From Pseudomonas sp. REP124 (GTDB lineage Bacteria; Pseudomonadota; Gammaproteobacteria; Pseudomonadales; Pseudomonadaceae): a stretch of DNA of 64,000 nucleotides. The notes beneath the pieces are model-generated. The model did not search any database. It had not been told where the DNA came from and saw only the letters and a program-made list of their open reading frames with translations. A program made the translations under genes and the position numbers. Below, in pieces: positions 8,928-17,689 of the stretch; the stretch's first letter is position 1; each line of letters starts with the position of its first letter. Where the stretch lies: positions 1 to 64,000 of the forward strand of contig NZ_JAIQWX010000012.1 in the NCBI RefSeq assembly GCF_020164475.1, read 5' to 3'.

Positions 8928-10534
8928 CGGCGGCCCCCCCTCGAACGCATCGGGCTGGACGGTCTGCTGATCTGGTGACCGGAAGACCGCATCGAGCTTG
9001 GGCGCTGGGCGGATGCCTGGCTGGCCCGACCCCGCAGGGCCTGCGCATTGGATTGAGAAGGTGAGCGCGCACCGGCGAATGCGTTGTTGCGAGCACTGCC
9101 GGGACTGGCGGCCGGGCGCTTTTGCGCGTTCTGCCGAGAAAAGGTCGAATCCTGCCGGCGCTGGTTCACCTGAGCGTCCTGCCTTCTGGGTTGCTGGTTT
9201 TCGCGAGTGTTTCGTTCACCCTGGTTACGATTTGCGATCTGATTTCGGTCCACGCCCTGGCCCCTGTCCGCGGCGCGAGGCCTGTCCGCACCGCTTTGCA
9301 TGCGATTGCCGGCCGCCATGCCCGACTGCGCCTGACGCGCCTGATCACGGGCCTGCCGGTTACTGGTGGCCGGTCTCTCGATGCCGCTTCGGTCCATGGC
9401 GCTACGGGCGTTCTCACGGGCCTGGGCGCGCTGGGCGTTGTCGCCGCGAAAGGCATCGCGCTGAGTCGCTCCGTTGAGTTGCCGACCGTATTGCTCGCGG
9501 CTGCGCTGGTCGCGATAGGGCACGCCTTGGCGATTGACGGCGTTGTGCTGCCACTTGTTCTGGTTATTGGTGATCTGGTTGTTGCGGTTGATGTTGTTGT
9601 AGCGGTTCACGTCCACGTCGATGTCGTTATTGCCCCAGTCACAATCGCCCCAGAGCGAAGCGACGATCGCCACACCGGTACCGAACGCCAATCCGGCCAC
9701 CAATGCCTGGCCCGGGTAATAGGCGGGCGGCGGCGGGTAATAGACAGGTGGTGAAGCCGGATAAGCCCAGGTGCCGTAAGTGGTGGTCGGGTTATAGGTC
9801 GGCACGTACACCACCTGCGGATCGGCGGGCTGGATGATGATTGTGGACGAACTGGCCGGAGCAGGGGCCGGCGCTGAAGACGACGAGGACGACTCCGGCG
9901 CGGGAGCGGGCGCCGCTGCCGGCGTGATGTTCTGCACCGTGACGTTCTGATACTGGTTGCTCTGCAGGTTGCCGGCGGCCTGGGCCTGATGCCGCAAGCG
10001 CTGCACCGCGCCCATTACATCATCAGGTTGCGCGAGAAACGCATCCCCCAACCGCTGCACCCAGACCGGATCCTGCCCCAGGGTCGCCAGCACCTGCGGG
10101 AAGGCGACCAGCGCCTGCACGCTCGGGTCCCAGGGCTGGTTGGCCACCTGTTTGACCGCATCGTCACCCTTGGCTTTCGGATTGGCCTTGGACCAGGTCA
10201 CGGCCTCCGCGATTTGCCCGGGGTAGGTGCTGGCCATCAGCACCTGGGCCAGCAACGGGTCCGGATACAGCGCGATCGGCGCGACCATCTGATCCAGTTG
10301 TTCCTGATTGAAAACCGGGTCCTTTGCCACGTCTGCGGCTGGCGTTGCATCGGCGGTGGTGGCCGTGGCACTGGCATCACCCGCCGTGGCTGTGGCGGTC
10401 CCATTGCCGGCGGTCGCTGTCGCCGTGCTGTTGCCCGTGCCGGCAGTCGCCGTGGCCTGCACCGTCTGCGCCAGGCAAGCGGAGCCATTGATCAACAGTA
10501 CGACCGACACCGCGTAAAACAATGGAATGCGCAT
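8924..10534 (-). CDS. DUF3300 family exported protein with long disordered tail
   Basis: About 536 residues. A signal peptide (MRIPLFYAVSVVLLINGSACLAQ) is followed by an Ala/Thr/Gly repeat tract (three copies of a unit like ATATAGNG). Then comes the DUF3300 domain (LDQMVAPIALYPDPLLAQVL, later NQPWDPSVQALVAFPQVL), a Pro/Ser/Ala linker, a Tyr/Pro-rich stretch with VVYVPTYNP, a short hydrophobic segment, and about 220 residues rich in Arg, Gln, Asn and Ala. The open frame reaches 10546, but the ATG at 10534 has GGAGA six bases upstream and directly begins the signal peptide. First gene of the pair with DUF2950. Function unknown; the basic low-complexity tail suggests binding to a polyanion or cell-wall component (inference). 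Confidence 0.88.
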   Translation of the reverse strand: MRIPLFYAVSVVLLINGSACLAQTVQATATAGTGNSTATATAGNGTATATAGDASATATTADATPAADVAKDPVFNQEQLDQMVAPIALYPDPLLAQVLMASTYPGQIAEAVTWSKANPKAKGDDAVKQVANQPWDPSVQALVAFPQVLATLGQDPVWVQRLGDAFLAQPDDVMGAVQRLRHQAQAAGNLQSNQYQNVTVQNITPAAAPAPAPESSSSSSAPAPAPASSSTIIIQPADPQVVYVPTYNPTTTYGTWAYPASPPVYYPPPPAYYPGQALVAGLAFGTGVAIVASLWGDCDWGNNDIDVDVNRYNNINRNNQITNNQNKWQHNAVNRQGVPYRDQRSREQYGRQLNGATQRDAFRGDNAQRAQARENARSAMDRSGIERPATSNRQARDQARQAQSGMAAGNRMQSGADRPRAADRGQGVDRNQIANRNQGERNTRENQQPRRQDAQVNQRRQDSTFSRQNAQKRPAASPGSARNNAFAGARSPSQSNAQALRGRASQASAQRPSSMRSSGHQISRPSSPMRSRGGRR

Positions 10535-10653
10535 CATGCTCTCCATGTGGCTGCTACAGGTACGTCTTCCTGTTCGGGAATTTCAGTACAGCTGATTTTC
10601 GATGTCTTTGCCGGGCAAACACCGGCCATTCATCCCGCCGCAGAGCAGCGGAT

Positions 10654-11328
10654 TCACTGCGCTCGCAACAGATGAGCGTTGTGGTCGATCAGGGTTTGCA
10701 GGACCTCCACCGAGCCGTTGATCGCGAACTGAGCGCCCATGCACACCAGCAGAAAACCCATCAGCCGCGAGATGGCTTCAATGCCCGATTGGCCCATGAT
10801 CCGCATGATGAATCCCGAGCAGCGCAGGCAGATCCAGAGGATCAGCGCGGTCAGGATGAAGATCAGCGGCGGGGCGACCAGCAGCACCCACGGCGGGAAC
10901 AGGGTGTTGTTCTTGATGGTGGCGGCGGCGCTGATGATCATCGCGATGGTGCCGGGTCCGGCGGTACTGGGCATGGCCAGCGGGATGAAGGCGAAGGTCG
11001 GCTGCTCCGCGGTGCTGGCCCCGGCAACGATAGGCTGGGGTGGCGGCGGAAACAGCATCTTCAAACCCATGATCACCAGAATCCCGCCGCCGGCGATGCG
11101 CAGGCCCGGGATGGAAATGTTGAACGCGTCCATGACGAAGGCACCGATGTAGTAGGTGACCGCCATGATCAAAAATACATAGAACGACGTCAGAAAAGCC
11201 TGGGTGTCCTTTTCCTTCTGGCTCAGTCCCTTGCTCAGGGCAAGGAACAGCGCCACGGTCGTCGGCGGGTTGGTCAACGGCAGGAGTGCCAGCAACCCGA
11301 GCCCGATAGCGTTGAACAAGTCTGTCAT
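10654..11328 (-). CDS. MarC family (NAAT) integral membrane protein
   Basis: A 224-residue protein with about six hydrophobic segments, the size and pattern of the MarC family. Typical sequence includes [20 protein letters not shown] at the N-terminus and [20 protein letters not shown] in the middle. The family is sometimes listed as neutral amino-acid transporters, but real function is unproven for most members, including E. coli MarC. The start ATG has an AAGGA rather far upstream. It lies between an exported protein of unknown function (upstream, same strand) and the DUF3300 gene, with no overlap to either. Confidence 0.9.
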   Translation of the reverse strand: MTDLFNAIGLGLLALLPLTNPPTTVALFLALSKGLSQKEKDTQAFLTSFYVFLIMAVTYYIGAFVMDAFNISIPGLRIAGGGILVIMGLKMLFPPPPQPIVAGASTAEQPTFAFIPLAMPSTAGPGTIAMIISAAATIKNNTLFPPWVLLVAPPLIFILTALILWICLRCSGFIMRIMGQSGIEAISRLMGFLLVCMGAQFAINGSVEVLQTLIDHNAHLLRAQ

Positions 11329-11364
11329 ATCGAGCCCGGGGTCCTTTCGTTCAGTGCCGCGCGA

Positions 11365-11943
11365 TTAGCGCGAGGTCTGGACCTTCAGCACTTCGGTATA
11401 AACGGCGTCGACCGTCTGACCTTCCTTGAGGTTCTTCATGCGCGCTTGCAGGTCGGGATCCTCGACCTTCACCACCCGCAGTTTCCCTTCCGGAGGCATC
11501 AGGGTCACCTCGTGGGTTTTCAGGTCGATCTTGGTGATTTTCGAGGTGACCTTGACCTGGCGCACGGCTTCACCGCCGGGGTTGGGATTATCCTTGGTCG
11601 CACGGACGGTCATCGCCTCGTTGCTCATGCTGGGGGCGCCACCGACGGTGGTGTCCAGCACATAAGCGACCGAGCGGATCACCTGGATATCGACGGTATC
11701 GCCGACCTTCAGATTGTTCAGGTTTTTCGCCTGGTCAGTGAGCTGCAGGGGCACCGGTTGCTGGTCCGGACCTTCGATGGTGACCTGGTAGTTCGCCGGA
11801 TCGACGGCCAGGACCTTCGACACAATGTGGCCTTCAATGGCGCGGCTGCCCAGCGGAATATCGGCGGCATGAGCCGTCAGGCTGGCGGTTGAAAAGAGGG
11901 AGGCGAGGGCGACGGCAGAAGCAAGAGAGCGGATAGATTTCAT
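11365..11943 (-). CDS. Exported protein of unknown function
   Basis: A 192-residue protein with a clear signal peptide (MKSIRSLASAVALASLFSTA...THAA, cleavage near residue 26). The mature part is beta-rich. It has two similar stretches, IEGHIVSKVLAVDPANYQVTI and VKVTSKITKIDLKTHEVTLM, each followed by a DVDIQV- or DAVYTEV-like strand after GDTV or GQTV, so it looks like a tandem repeat of a small OB/beta-barrel unit. No enzyme motif is visible. Same strand as marC-like and DUF3300 genes, 36 bases upstream of the former. I do not recognise a named family. Confidence 0.82.
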   Translation of the reverse strand: MKSIRSLASAVALASLFSTASLTAHAADIPLGSRAIEGHIVSKVLAVDPANYQVTIEGPDQQPVPLQLTDQAKNLNNLKVGDTVDIQVIRSVAYVLDTTVGGAPSMSNEAMTVRATKDNPNPGGEAVRQVKVTSKITKIDLKTHEVTLMPPEGKLRVVKVEDPDLQARMKNLKEGQTVDAVYTEVLKVQTSR

Positions 11944-12001
11944 AAGCCTGTTTTTCCATTCAATGGTGTGACAGAACGAATCCGTTTGAAGCGCCTGCAG
12001 G

Positions 12002-12364
12002 TCACTCGAAGTGTTCGGGATTGACCGTATCTCCGGACTTCATATTCAGCTGCACCCGTACATCTTCGAACATGAGGTCATAGTGCTTGTGCATTGAGCC
12101 GATGCTGCTCATGGACTTGGGAATGCCGTATTTCTCGGCGATTTGCGTCACGTTTCGGGCGAAGTTGTAGGCCTCCTCCTTGGGCAGAAAGAACGTCTCC
12201 TTGATTTCCTTGCCCTGGATGCTGCCGTGCATGGTGAACAGCATGCCCTTGCCTAGCTTGGGATCGCTGCTGACTTCGTAATCGAGGTGAATGTTGTAGC
12301 TGACATCGTTGTCGTTCAGCGCATGGCGCTCGATGTGCAGATGACCTGGCTCGAACATGGCCAT
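12002..12364 (-). CDS. Small cytosolic protein, DUF5064-like
   Basis: A 120-residue soluble protein starting MAMFEPGHLHIERH, which resembles a small Pseudomonas family I recall as DUF5064; that name is from memory. No signal peptide, metal-binding or catalytic motif is obvious. ATG 12364 has AGGGGA six bases upstream; a second in-frame ATG two codons later is a less likely start. It follows the arc operon on the same strand, separated by a stem-loop at 12392-12419 that probably ends most arc transcription. Function unknown. Confidence 0.8.
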   Translation of the reverse strand: MAMFEPGHLHIERHALNDNDVSYNIHLDYEVSSDPKLGKGMLFTMHGSIQGKEIKETFFLPKEEAYNFARNVTQIAEKYGIPKSMSSIGSMHKHYDLMFEDVRVQLNMKSGDTVNPEHFE

Positions 12365-12391
12365 TTTCTTATCCCCTTTTGGAAACCTTTG

Positions 12392-12419
12392 TCCGGGGCA
12401 GGGGATCAGCCTGCCCGGA
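12392..12419 (-). terminator. Stem-loop after arcC
   Basis: Read on the minus strand: TCCGGGCAGG, a seven-base loop, then CCTGCCCCGGA, giving a 10-bp stem with one bulged C. There is no strong T-run after it, so it may be a weak or Rho-assisted terminator, or simply a 3'-end protector of arcDABC mRNA. Confidence 0.5.
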
Positions 12420-12427
12420 ACTTGGTG

Positions 12428-13357
12428 TTAGCGATAGCTGATCCCCGGTGCGGCGGTGCTCACACGGGTCCCGGCCTTGCCTTGAACGATCGCCTCGATA
12501 TCCGAGAGCGAACCGATCACGGCGACCTTTCCAGTATGGCGGGCGAATTCGCAGGCTGCCTGAACTTTGGGCCCCATGGAGCCGGCGGCGAACCCCAGGC
12601 GCTCCAGTTCGTCCGGATGGGCCTGGCCAATGGCTTTCTGGGTTGGCTTGCCGAAGTCGATGAAAGCGGCGTTGACGTCGGTGGCGATCACCAGCAGATC
12701 GGCCTCCAGTTGCTCGGCCAGCAGCGACGAACACAGATCCTTGTCGATCACCGCCTCGATGCCTTGCAGCTTGCGGTTTTCGTCATACATGGTCGGAATG
12801 CCGCCGCCGCCCGCGCAGATCACGATGCTGCCCTTGTCCAGCAACCACTTGATCGGGCGTATCTCGAAAATGCGCTTGGGTTTGGGGCTGGCGACCACGC
12901 GGCGGAACTTGTCGCCGTCGGGGGCGATGGCCCAGCCTTTTTCGGCGGCCAGTTTCTCGGCTTCGTCCTTGGTGTAGACCGGGCCGATGGGTTTGGTCGG
13001 GTTCTTGAAGGCCGGGTCGTTGGCGTCGACTTCGACCTGGGTCAAGAGGGTGGCGAAAGGCACCTCGAAGGCCAGCAGGTTGCCCAGTTCCTGTTCGATG
13101 ATATAGCCGATCATGCCTTCGGTTTCGGCACCGAGCACGTCCAGCGGGTAGGGGGTCACAGAGGTGTAGGCCGCTGCCTGCAGCGACAGCAGGCCCACTT
13201 GAGGGCCATTGCCGTGGGCGATGACCAGTTGGTTGCCGGGATGGATCTTGGCGATCTGTTCGGTGGCGATCCGGATGTTGGCGCGCTGGTTGTCAGCGGT
13301 CATCGGTTCACCCCGGCGAAGCAGGGCGTTACCGCCCAGAGCAACGACGATACGCAT
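12428..13357 (-). CDS. arcC: Carbamate kinase
   Basis: Last enzyme of the arginine deiminase pathway: carbamoyl phosphate + ADP to ATP + CO2 + NH3. The 309-residue protein starts [17 protein letters not shown], the hallmark N-terminus of the family. It also has [13 protein letters not shown] near residue 47 and [13 protein letters not shown] in the nucleotide-binding half. The open frame continues upstream through REP DNA to 13462, but that extension is not protein-like; the ATG at 13357 has a GGA-containing upstream and is the conserved start. It is the fourth gene of arcDABC and is separated from arcB by a REPIN. Confidence 0.96.
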   Translation of the reverse strand: MRIVVALGGNALLRRGEPMTADNQRANIRIATEQIAKIHPGNQLVIAHGNGPQVGLLSLQAAAYTSVTPYPLDVLGAETEGMIGYIIEQELGNLLAFEVPFATLLTQVEVDANDPAFKNPTKPIGPVYTKDEAEKLAAEKGWAIAPDGDKFRRVVASPKPKRIFEIRPIKWLLDKGSIVICAGGGGIPTMYDENRKLQGIEAVIDKDLCSSLLAEQLEADLLVIATDVNAAFIDFGKPTQKAIGQAHPDELERLGFAAGSMGPKVQAACEFARHTGKVAVIGSLSDIEAIVQGKAGTRVSTAAPGISYR

Positions 13358-13400
13358 GGTGCAGTCCTTCCAGAAAGAGAAGTAAGCGGTCTGCTCGGTC

Positions 13401-13497
13401 CCTTGTGGGAGCGGGCTTGCTCGCGAAAGCGTTGGGTCAGCTGAACATGAATCGACTGACATGCCGCCTTCGCGAGCAAGCCCGCTCCCACATTGGG
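13401..13497. repeat. REPIN inside the arc operon
   Basis: Inverted REP pair (cores GGAGCGGGCTTGCTCGCGAA and complement) placed between arcB and arcC. Such hairpins within an operon can stabilise the upstream mRNA part and lower downstream expression. Confidence 0.9.
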
Positions 13498-13529
13498 TTG
13501 TGTTTCTTCAGTGGGAGCGGGTCCGTTTG

Positions 13530-14540
13530 TTAGAGGTCAGCCAAAGTCGACACCAGAATCGCCTTGATGGTGTGCATGCGATTTTCCGCTTGCTCGAAGG
13601 CGATGCAGGCTGGCGACTCGAACACGTCATCGGTCACTTCGATGCCGTTTTTGAGGTGTGGATATTGCTCGGCAATCTGCTTGCCGACCTTGGTGTCGCT
13701 GTTGTGGAAGGCCGGCAGGCAGTGCATGAACTTGGTGCGCGGGTTGCCGGTGGCTTTCATCAGGTCGGCGTTGACCTGGTAAGGCAGCAGTTGCTGGATA
13801 CGCTCGGCCCAGGCTTCCACTGGTTCGCCCATCGACACCCAGACGTCGGTGTGAATGAAGTCCACGCCCTTGACCGCGGCCTTCGGATCTTCGGTGAGGG
13901 TAATGCGGGCACCACTTTCTTCAGCGTACTTATTGCAACGTTCCACCAGATCGTCGGTCGGCCACAGCGCTTTCGGCGCGCAGATGCGCACGTCCATGCC
14001 CAGCTTGGCGCCGATCAGCAGCAGCGAGTTACCCATGTTGTTGCGTGCATCGCCAAGGTAGGCATAGCTGATGTCGTGCAGCGGCTTGTCCGAGTGTTCG
14101 CGCATGGTCAGCACGTCGGCGATCATTTGCGTCGGGTGATATTCGTCGGTCAGTCCGTTGAACACCGGCACGCCGGCGAATTTCGCCAGTTCTTCGACGA
14201 TTTCCTGCTTGAAGCCGCGATACTCGATCGCGTCGTACATGCGCCCGAGCACCCGGGCGGTGTCCTTCATGCTTTCCTTGTGACCGATCTGCGAGGAGTT
14301 GGGGTCGATGTAGGTAACGTTGGCGCCCTGGTCATAGGCAGCGACTTCGAAGGCGCAACGGGTGCGGGTCGAGGTCTTTTCGAAGATCAGCGCGATGTTG
14401 TTGCCTTTCAAATGCTGCTGCTCGGTACCGGTGTATTTCGCGCGTTTGAGGTCGCGGGACAGGTCGAGCAGATAGCGCAATTCGCGAGTGGTGTGATGTT
14501 CCAGGCTCAGCAGATTGCGGTTATGAATATTGAAAGCCAT
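13530..14540 (-). CDS. arcB: Ornithine carbamoyltransferase, catabolic
   Basis: Catalyses citrulline + phosphate to ornithine + carbamoyl phosphate in the ADI pathway. The 336-residue protein has the carbamoyl-phosphate motif [13 protein letters not shown] (STRTR near residue 56), HPTQ in [13 protein letters not shown] and the ornithine-binding HCLPAFHN near residue 272. The length equals that of Pseudomonas ArcB. An in-frame upstream extension to 14753 overlaps arcA and is not protein-like; ATG 14540 (MAFNIHNRN) has GGGAGA upstream and is the family start. Lies 17 bases after arcA. Confidence 0.96.
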   Translation of the reverse strand: MAFNIHNRNLLSLEHHTTRELRYLLDLSRDLKRAKYTGTEQQHLKGNNIALIFEKTSTRTRCAFEVAAYDQGANVTYIDPNSSQIGHKESMKDTARVLGRMYDAIEYRGFKQEIVEELAKFAGVPVFNGLTDEYHPTQMIADVLTMREHSDKPLHDISYAYLGDARNNMGNSLLLIGAKLGMDVRICAPKALWPTDDLVERCNKYAEESGARITLTEDPKAAVKGVDFIHTDVWVSMGEPVEAWAERIQQLLPYQVNADLMKATGNPRTKFMHCLPAFHNSDTKVGKQIAEQYPHLKNGIEVTDDVFESPACIAFEQAENRMHTIKAILVSTLADL

Positions 14541-14557
14541 GGTGGGTCTCCCTGAAA

Positions 14558-15814
14558 TTAATAATCGATCGGATCGCGGACGATCGGGCAGGTCATGCAG
14601 TGGCCGCCGCCACGTCCGCGTCCCAGTTCGCCGGCGCTGATGGTGATGACTTCCACGCCGGCCTTGCGCAGCAGGGTGTTGGTGTAGGTGTTGCGGTCGT
14701 AGCCGATGACCACGCCGGGTTCCACCGCCACCACGTTGTTGCCGTCGTCCCACTGTTCGCGTTCGGCGGCGAAGGAATTGCCGCCGGTTTGCACCACGCG
14801 CAGGGTCTTGAGCTTGAGGGCCGCGGCCACGGTATCGAGGAAGTTGGTTTTTTCCCGACGGATGTCGATGCCACCCGGTTTGCTTTCGTCGGGAGTCAGG
14901 GTGAAGGCGACGATCTGGTTCACCACTTCGGGGAAGATCGTCACCAGGTCGCGGTCGCAGAAACTGAATACGGTGTCCAGGTGCATTGCCGCGCGGGACT
15001 TGGGCAGCCCGGCAACGACGACTTTTTCCACGGCCTTGTTCTTGAACAGGTTGATCGCCAACTGGCCGATGGCCTGGCGGGATGAGCGTTCGCCCATGCC
15101 GATCAGGACGACGCCATTACCGATCGGCATCACGTCGCCGCCTTCGAGGGTGGAAGCGCCGTGATCCTTGTCCGGATCGCCGTACCAGATCTGGAAGTCG
15201 GCATTGGTGAATTGCGGGTGGAATTTGTAGATGGCAGTGGTCAGCAGGGTTTCCTGGCGGCGCGCCGGCCAGTACATCGGGTTGAGGGTCACACCGCCGT
15301 AGATCCAGCAGGTGGTGTCGCGGGTGAACTGGGTGTTCGGCAACGGTGGCAACAGGAAGCTGGAGTTGCCGAGGAAGTCGCGGAACATCTGGATCGCCTT
15401 GCCGCCGAACGAGTCCGGCAGGTCATCGCCCGAGACGCCGCCGATCAGGAACTCGGCGATGTGGCGCGGCTCCAGGCTACGCAGCCAGGAATCTACTTCG
15501 TTGATCAAGCCGACACCGACGGTATCGGGGGTGATTTTGCGCGACAGGATCCAGTCCAGTGCTTCAGGGATGGCGACGATGTCGGTCAGCAGGTTGTGCA
15601 TTTCCAGCACATCGATCCCGCGTTCGCGCATTTTGGTGACGAAATCGAAGTGGTCGCGTTTGGCCTGGGCCACCCACAGCACATCGTCGAACAGCAGTTC
15701 GTCACAGTTGTTCGGGGTCAGCCGCTGATGGGCCAAGCCTGGGGAGCAAACCATGACTTTGCGCAGTTTTCCGGCTTCGGAATGAACGCCGTACTTGACT
15801 TTTTCCGTGGTCAT
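14558..15814 (-). CDS. arcA: Arginine deiminase
   Basis: Hydrolyses L-arginine to citrulline and ammonia, the first enzymatic step of the ADI pathway. The 418-residue protein is full length. Landmarks are [20 protein letters not shown] at the N-terminus, [11 protein letters not shown], the catalytic region [14 protein letters not shown] and the C-terminal nucleophile Cys in [13 protein letters not shown]. The ribosome site GGAGG precedes ATG. Second gene of arcDABC; transcription starts upstream of arcD where an ANR-like box lies. Confidence 0.97.
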   Translation of the reverse strand: MTTEKVKYGVHSEAGKLRKVMVCSPGLAHQRLTPNNCDELLFDDVLWVAQAKRDHFDFVTKMRERGIDVLEMHNLLTDIVAIPEALDWILSRKITPDTVGVGLINEVDSWLRSLEPRHIAEFLIGGVSGDDLPDSFGGKAIQMFRDFLGNSSFLLPPLPNTQFTRDTTCWIYGGVTLNPMYWPARRQETLLTTAIYKFHPQFTNADFQIWYGDPDKDHGASTLEGGDVMPIGNGVVLIGMGERSSRQAIGQLAINLFKNKAVEKVVVAGLPKSRAAMHLDTVFSFCDRDLVTIFPEVVNQIVAFTLTPDESKPGGIDIRREKTNFLDTVAAALKLKTLRVVQTGGNSFAAEREQWDDGNNVVAVEPGVVIGYDRNTYTNTLLRKAGVEVITISAGELGRGRGGGHCMTCPIVRDPIDY

Positions 15815-15845
15815 TTCTGTGATCCTCCAGATAAAAAAGCAGTCG

Positions 15846-17273
15846 TTACAAGGTCAGGAAGCCGTCGTAGAGACCGTAGGCCGCCACCAGGGCGCCTATG
15901 ACCACTGCGGCGAAAATCAGCTTCTCGACGTGGGTGAATACCGGTTGTTTGAGTTCGAGCTTGGCCTTGGCGAACAGGATCGCGCCGGGGGCATAGAGGA
16001 GGGCGGACAGCAGCAGGTATTTCATGCCGCCTGCATAGATCAGCCAGATCGCGTACAGCAGCGCGATGGCGCCGATGAACAGGTCCTTGCTGCGCTCCGA
16101 TGCTGCGTTTTCATAGCTTTCGCCGCGTACCGCCAGAAGAAATGCGTAGGCCGCCGACCACAGGTAAGGCACCAGGATCATCGAGGTGGCGAGGTAGATC
16201 AGCGACAGGTAGGTACTGGCGGAAAACAGCGTGATGATCAGAAACAACTGCACCATCGCGTTGGTCAGCCACAGGGCGTTGACCGGCACATTGTTGGCGT
16301 TTTCCTTGCGCAGGAACGCCGGCATGGTGTGGTCCTTGGCGGCGGCGAACATGATCTCCGCGCAGAGCAGGACCCATGACAGCAGGGCACCGAGCAAGGA
16401 GATGATCAGGCCGACGCTGATCAGGATCGCACCCCAGTCGCCCACCACGTGCTTAAGCACCGCAGCCATCGACGGGTTCTGCAGTTTTGCCAGTTCCGGC
16501 TGGGTCATGATGCCCAGCGACAGCACGTTCACCAGTACCAGGAACAGCAGCACAGTGATGAAACCGATCACGGTGGCGCGACCGACGTCACTGCGCTTCT
16601 CCGCCCGCGCCGAGAAAATGCTCGCGCCCTCGATGCCGATGAACACCCACACGGTGACCAGCATCATGTTGCGCACCTGGTTCATCACGCTGCCCAGATC
16701 CGGGTTTTTCACGCCCCAGATGTCGGCAGTGAAGATCTCCAGTTTGAAGGCGAACAAGGCGATCAGCACGAACAGCACCAGCGGCACGATCTTGGCAACC
16801 GTGGTGACCACGTTGATGAACGCCGCTTCCTTGATCCCTCGCAAAACCAGCAGATGCACGGCCCACAGCAGTACGGACGCGCCGATGATCGCCGCAACCG
16901 TATTGCCCTCGCCAAAGATCGGAAAGAAGTAACCCAGGGTGCTGAACAGCAGCACGAAGTAGCCGACGTTGCCCAGCCAGGCACTGATCCAGTAGCCCCA
17001 CGCCGAAGAGAAGCCCATGTAGTCGCCAAAACCGGCCTTGGCGTAGGCGTAGACCCCGCCGTCGAGGTCAGGCTTGCGGTTGGCCAGGGTCTGGAACACG
17101 AAGGCCAGGGTCAGCATGCCGACCGCGGTGATGGCCCAACCGATCAGCACGGCGCCTACGTCGGCACTGGCGGCCATGTTCTGTGGCAAGGAGAAAATCC
17201 CGCCGCCGATCATGGAGCCCACAACAAGGGCTACCAATGCACCCAATCGCAACTTTCCGGGAGATTCAGACAT
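15846..17273 (-). CDS. arcD: Arginine/ornithine antiporter
   Basis: A 475-residue, about 12-helix membrane protein of the APC superfamily that exchanges external arginine for internal ornithine. It begins [29 protein letters not shown]; the GSMIGGGIF turn of helix 1 binds the substrate backbone in this family. First gene of the arcDABC operon, whose order is the same as in P. aeruginosa. GGAG precedes the ATG. A highly similar second copy is encoded divergently at 17690-19117. Confidence 0.96.
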   Translation of the reverse strand: MSESPGKLRLGALVALVVGSMIGGGIFSLPQNMAASADVGAVLIGWAITAVGMLTLAFVFQTLANRKPDLDGGVYAYAKAGFGDYMGFSSAWGYWISAWLGNVGYFVLLFSTLGYFFPIFGEGNTVAAIIGASVLLWAVHLLVLRGIKEAAFINVVTTVAKIVPLVLFVLIALFAFKLEIFTADIWGVKNPDLGSVMNQVRNMMLVTVWVFIGIEGASIFSARAEKRSDVGRATVIGFITVLLFLVLVNVLSLGIMTQPELAKLQNPSMAAVLKHVVGDWGAILISVGLIISLLGALLSWVLLCAEIMFAAAKDHTMPAFLRKENANNVPVNALWLTNAMVQLFLIITLFSASTYLSLIYLATSMILVPYLWSAAYAFLLAVRGESYENAASERSKDLFIGAIALLYAIWLIYAGGMKYLLLSALLYAPGAILFAKAKLELKQPVFTHVEKLIFAAVVIGALVAAYGLYDGFLTL

Positions 17274-17332
17274 GTTGACTCCATTGTGCGAGAAGAGAGA
17301 ATGCAGACTATTTCCATACGCTGTTCAATCAA

Positions 17333-17346
17333 CTGACCTGGATCAA
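17333..17346 (-). promoter_or_regulatory. ANR/FNR-type box upstream of arcD
   Basis: On the minus strand the sequence TTGATCCAGGTCAG matches the consensus TTGAT-N4-ATCAA at 8 of 10 positions. It is centred about 66 bases before the arcD start codon. With the classical -41.5 spacing, transcription would start near 17298, and AATAGT at 17312-17307 could be the -10. arcDABC is a known ANR target in P. aeruginosa, so site and gene fit; the exact promoter is inferred. Confidence 0.55.
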
Positions 17347-17408
17347 TGGCATACAACTGCGGCGTTAGTGAGTGACCTAATAATATGCAGATCAATTAAC
17401 TAATGGCC

Positions 17409-17434
17409 GCAAAAGCCTTTTCCAGAGGCTTTGC
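17409..17434. other. Stem-loop in the divergent arcD gap
   Basis: GCAAAAGCCT, loop TTTCCAG, AGGCTTTGC: nine base pairs with one bulged A. It lies in the AT-rich gap 17274-17689 between the two antiporter genes. Could be a terminator for either side or a leader hairpin of the plus-strand gene. The rest of this gap is unusually AT-rich for the window and holds no gene. Confidence 0.35.
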
Positions 17435-17592
17435 TGTTAAGTGGCGGATACAGCTGAATTAAGACATTAGTTCACTTTTTTTTATTGTAAAGAATAGTTC
17501 TCGTTTTTGGATCCTGTACCTTTTAGTTACCTGGGCGAAATTTAAAATGGATTTTTAATTTCGATTGGCTATAACTCCTATCCACTTGGCAT

Positions 17593-17616
17593 TAGCGCAA
17601 ATTTATTAATGCGCTA
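17593..17616. promoter_or_regulatory. Inverted repeat upstream of the second antiporter gene
   Basis: TAGCGCA and TGCGCTA, perfect 7-bp arms around the ten-base AT-only spacer AATTTATTAA, about 75 bases before the ATG at 17690. Size and symmetry fit an operator for a dimeric repressor or activator; no regulator is identified. Confidence 0.35.
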
Positions 17617-17689
17617 TCGTCCAAACAGGTTGATTTCAAGCATTCGATGGCCTTGCAACTCAAGTCTTACCGTGGAGGGAGACACAGGT

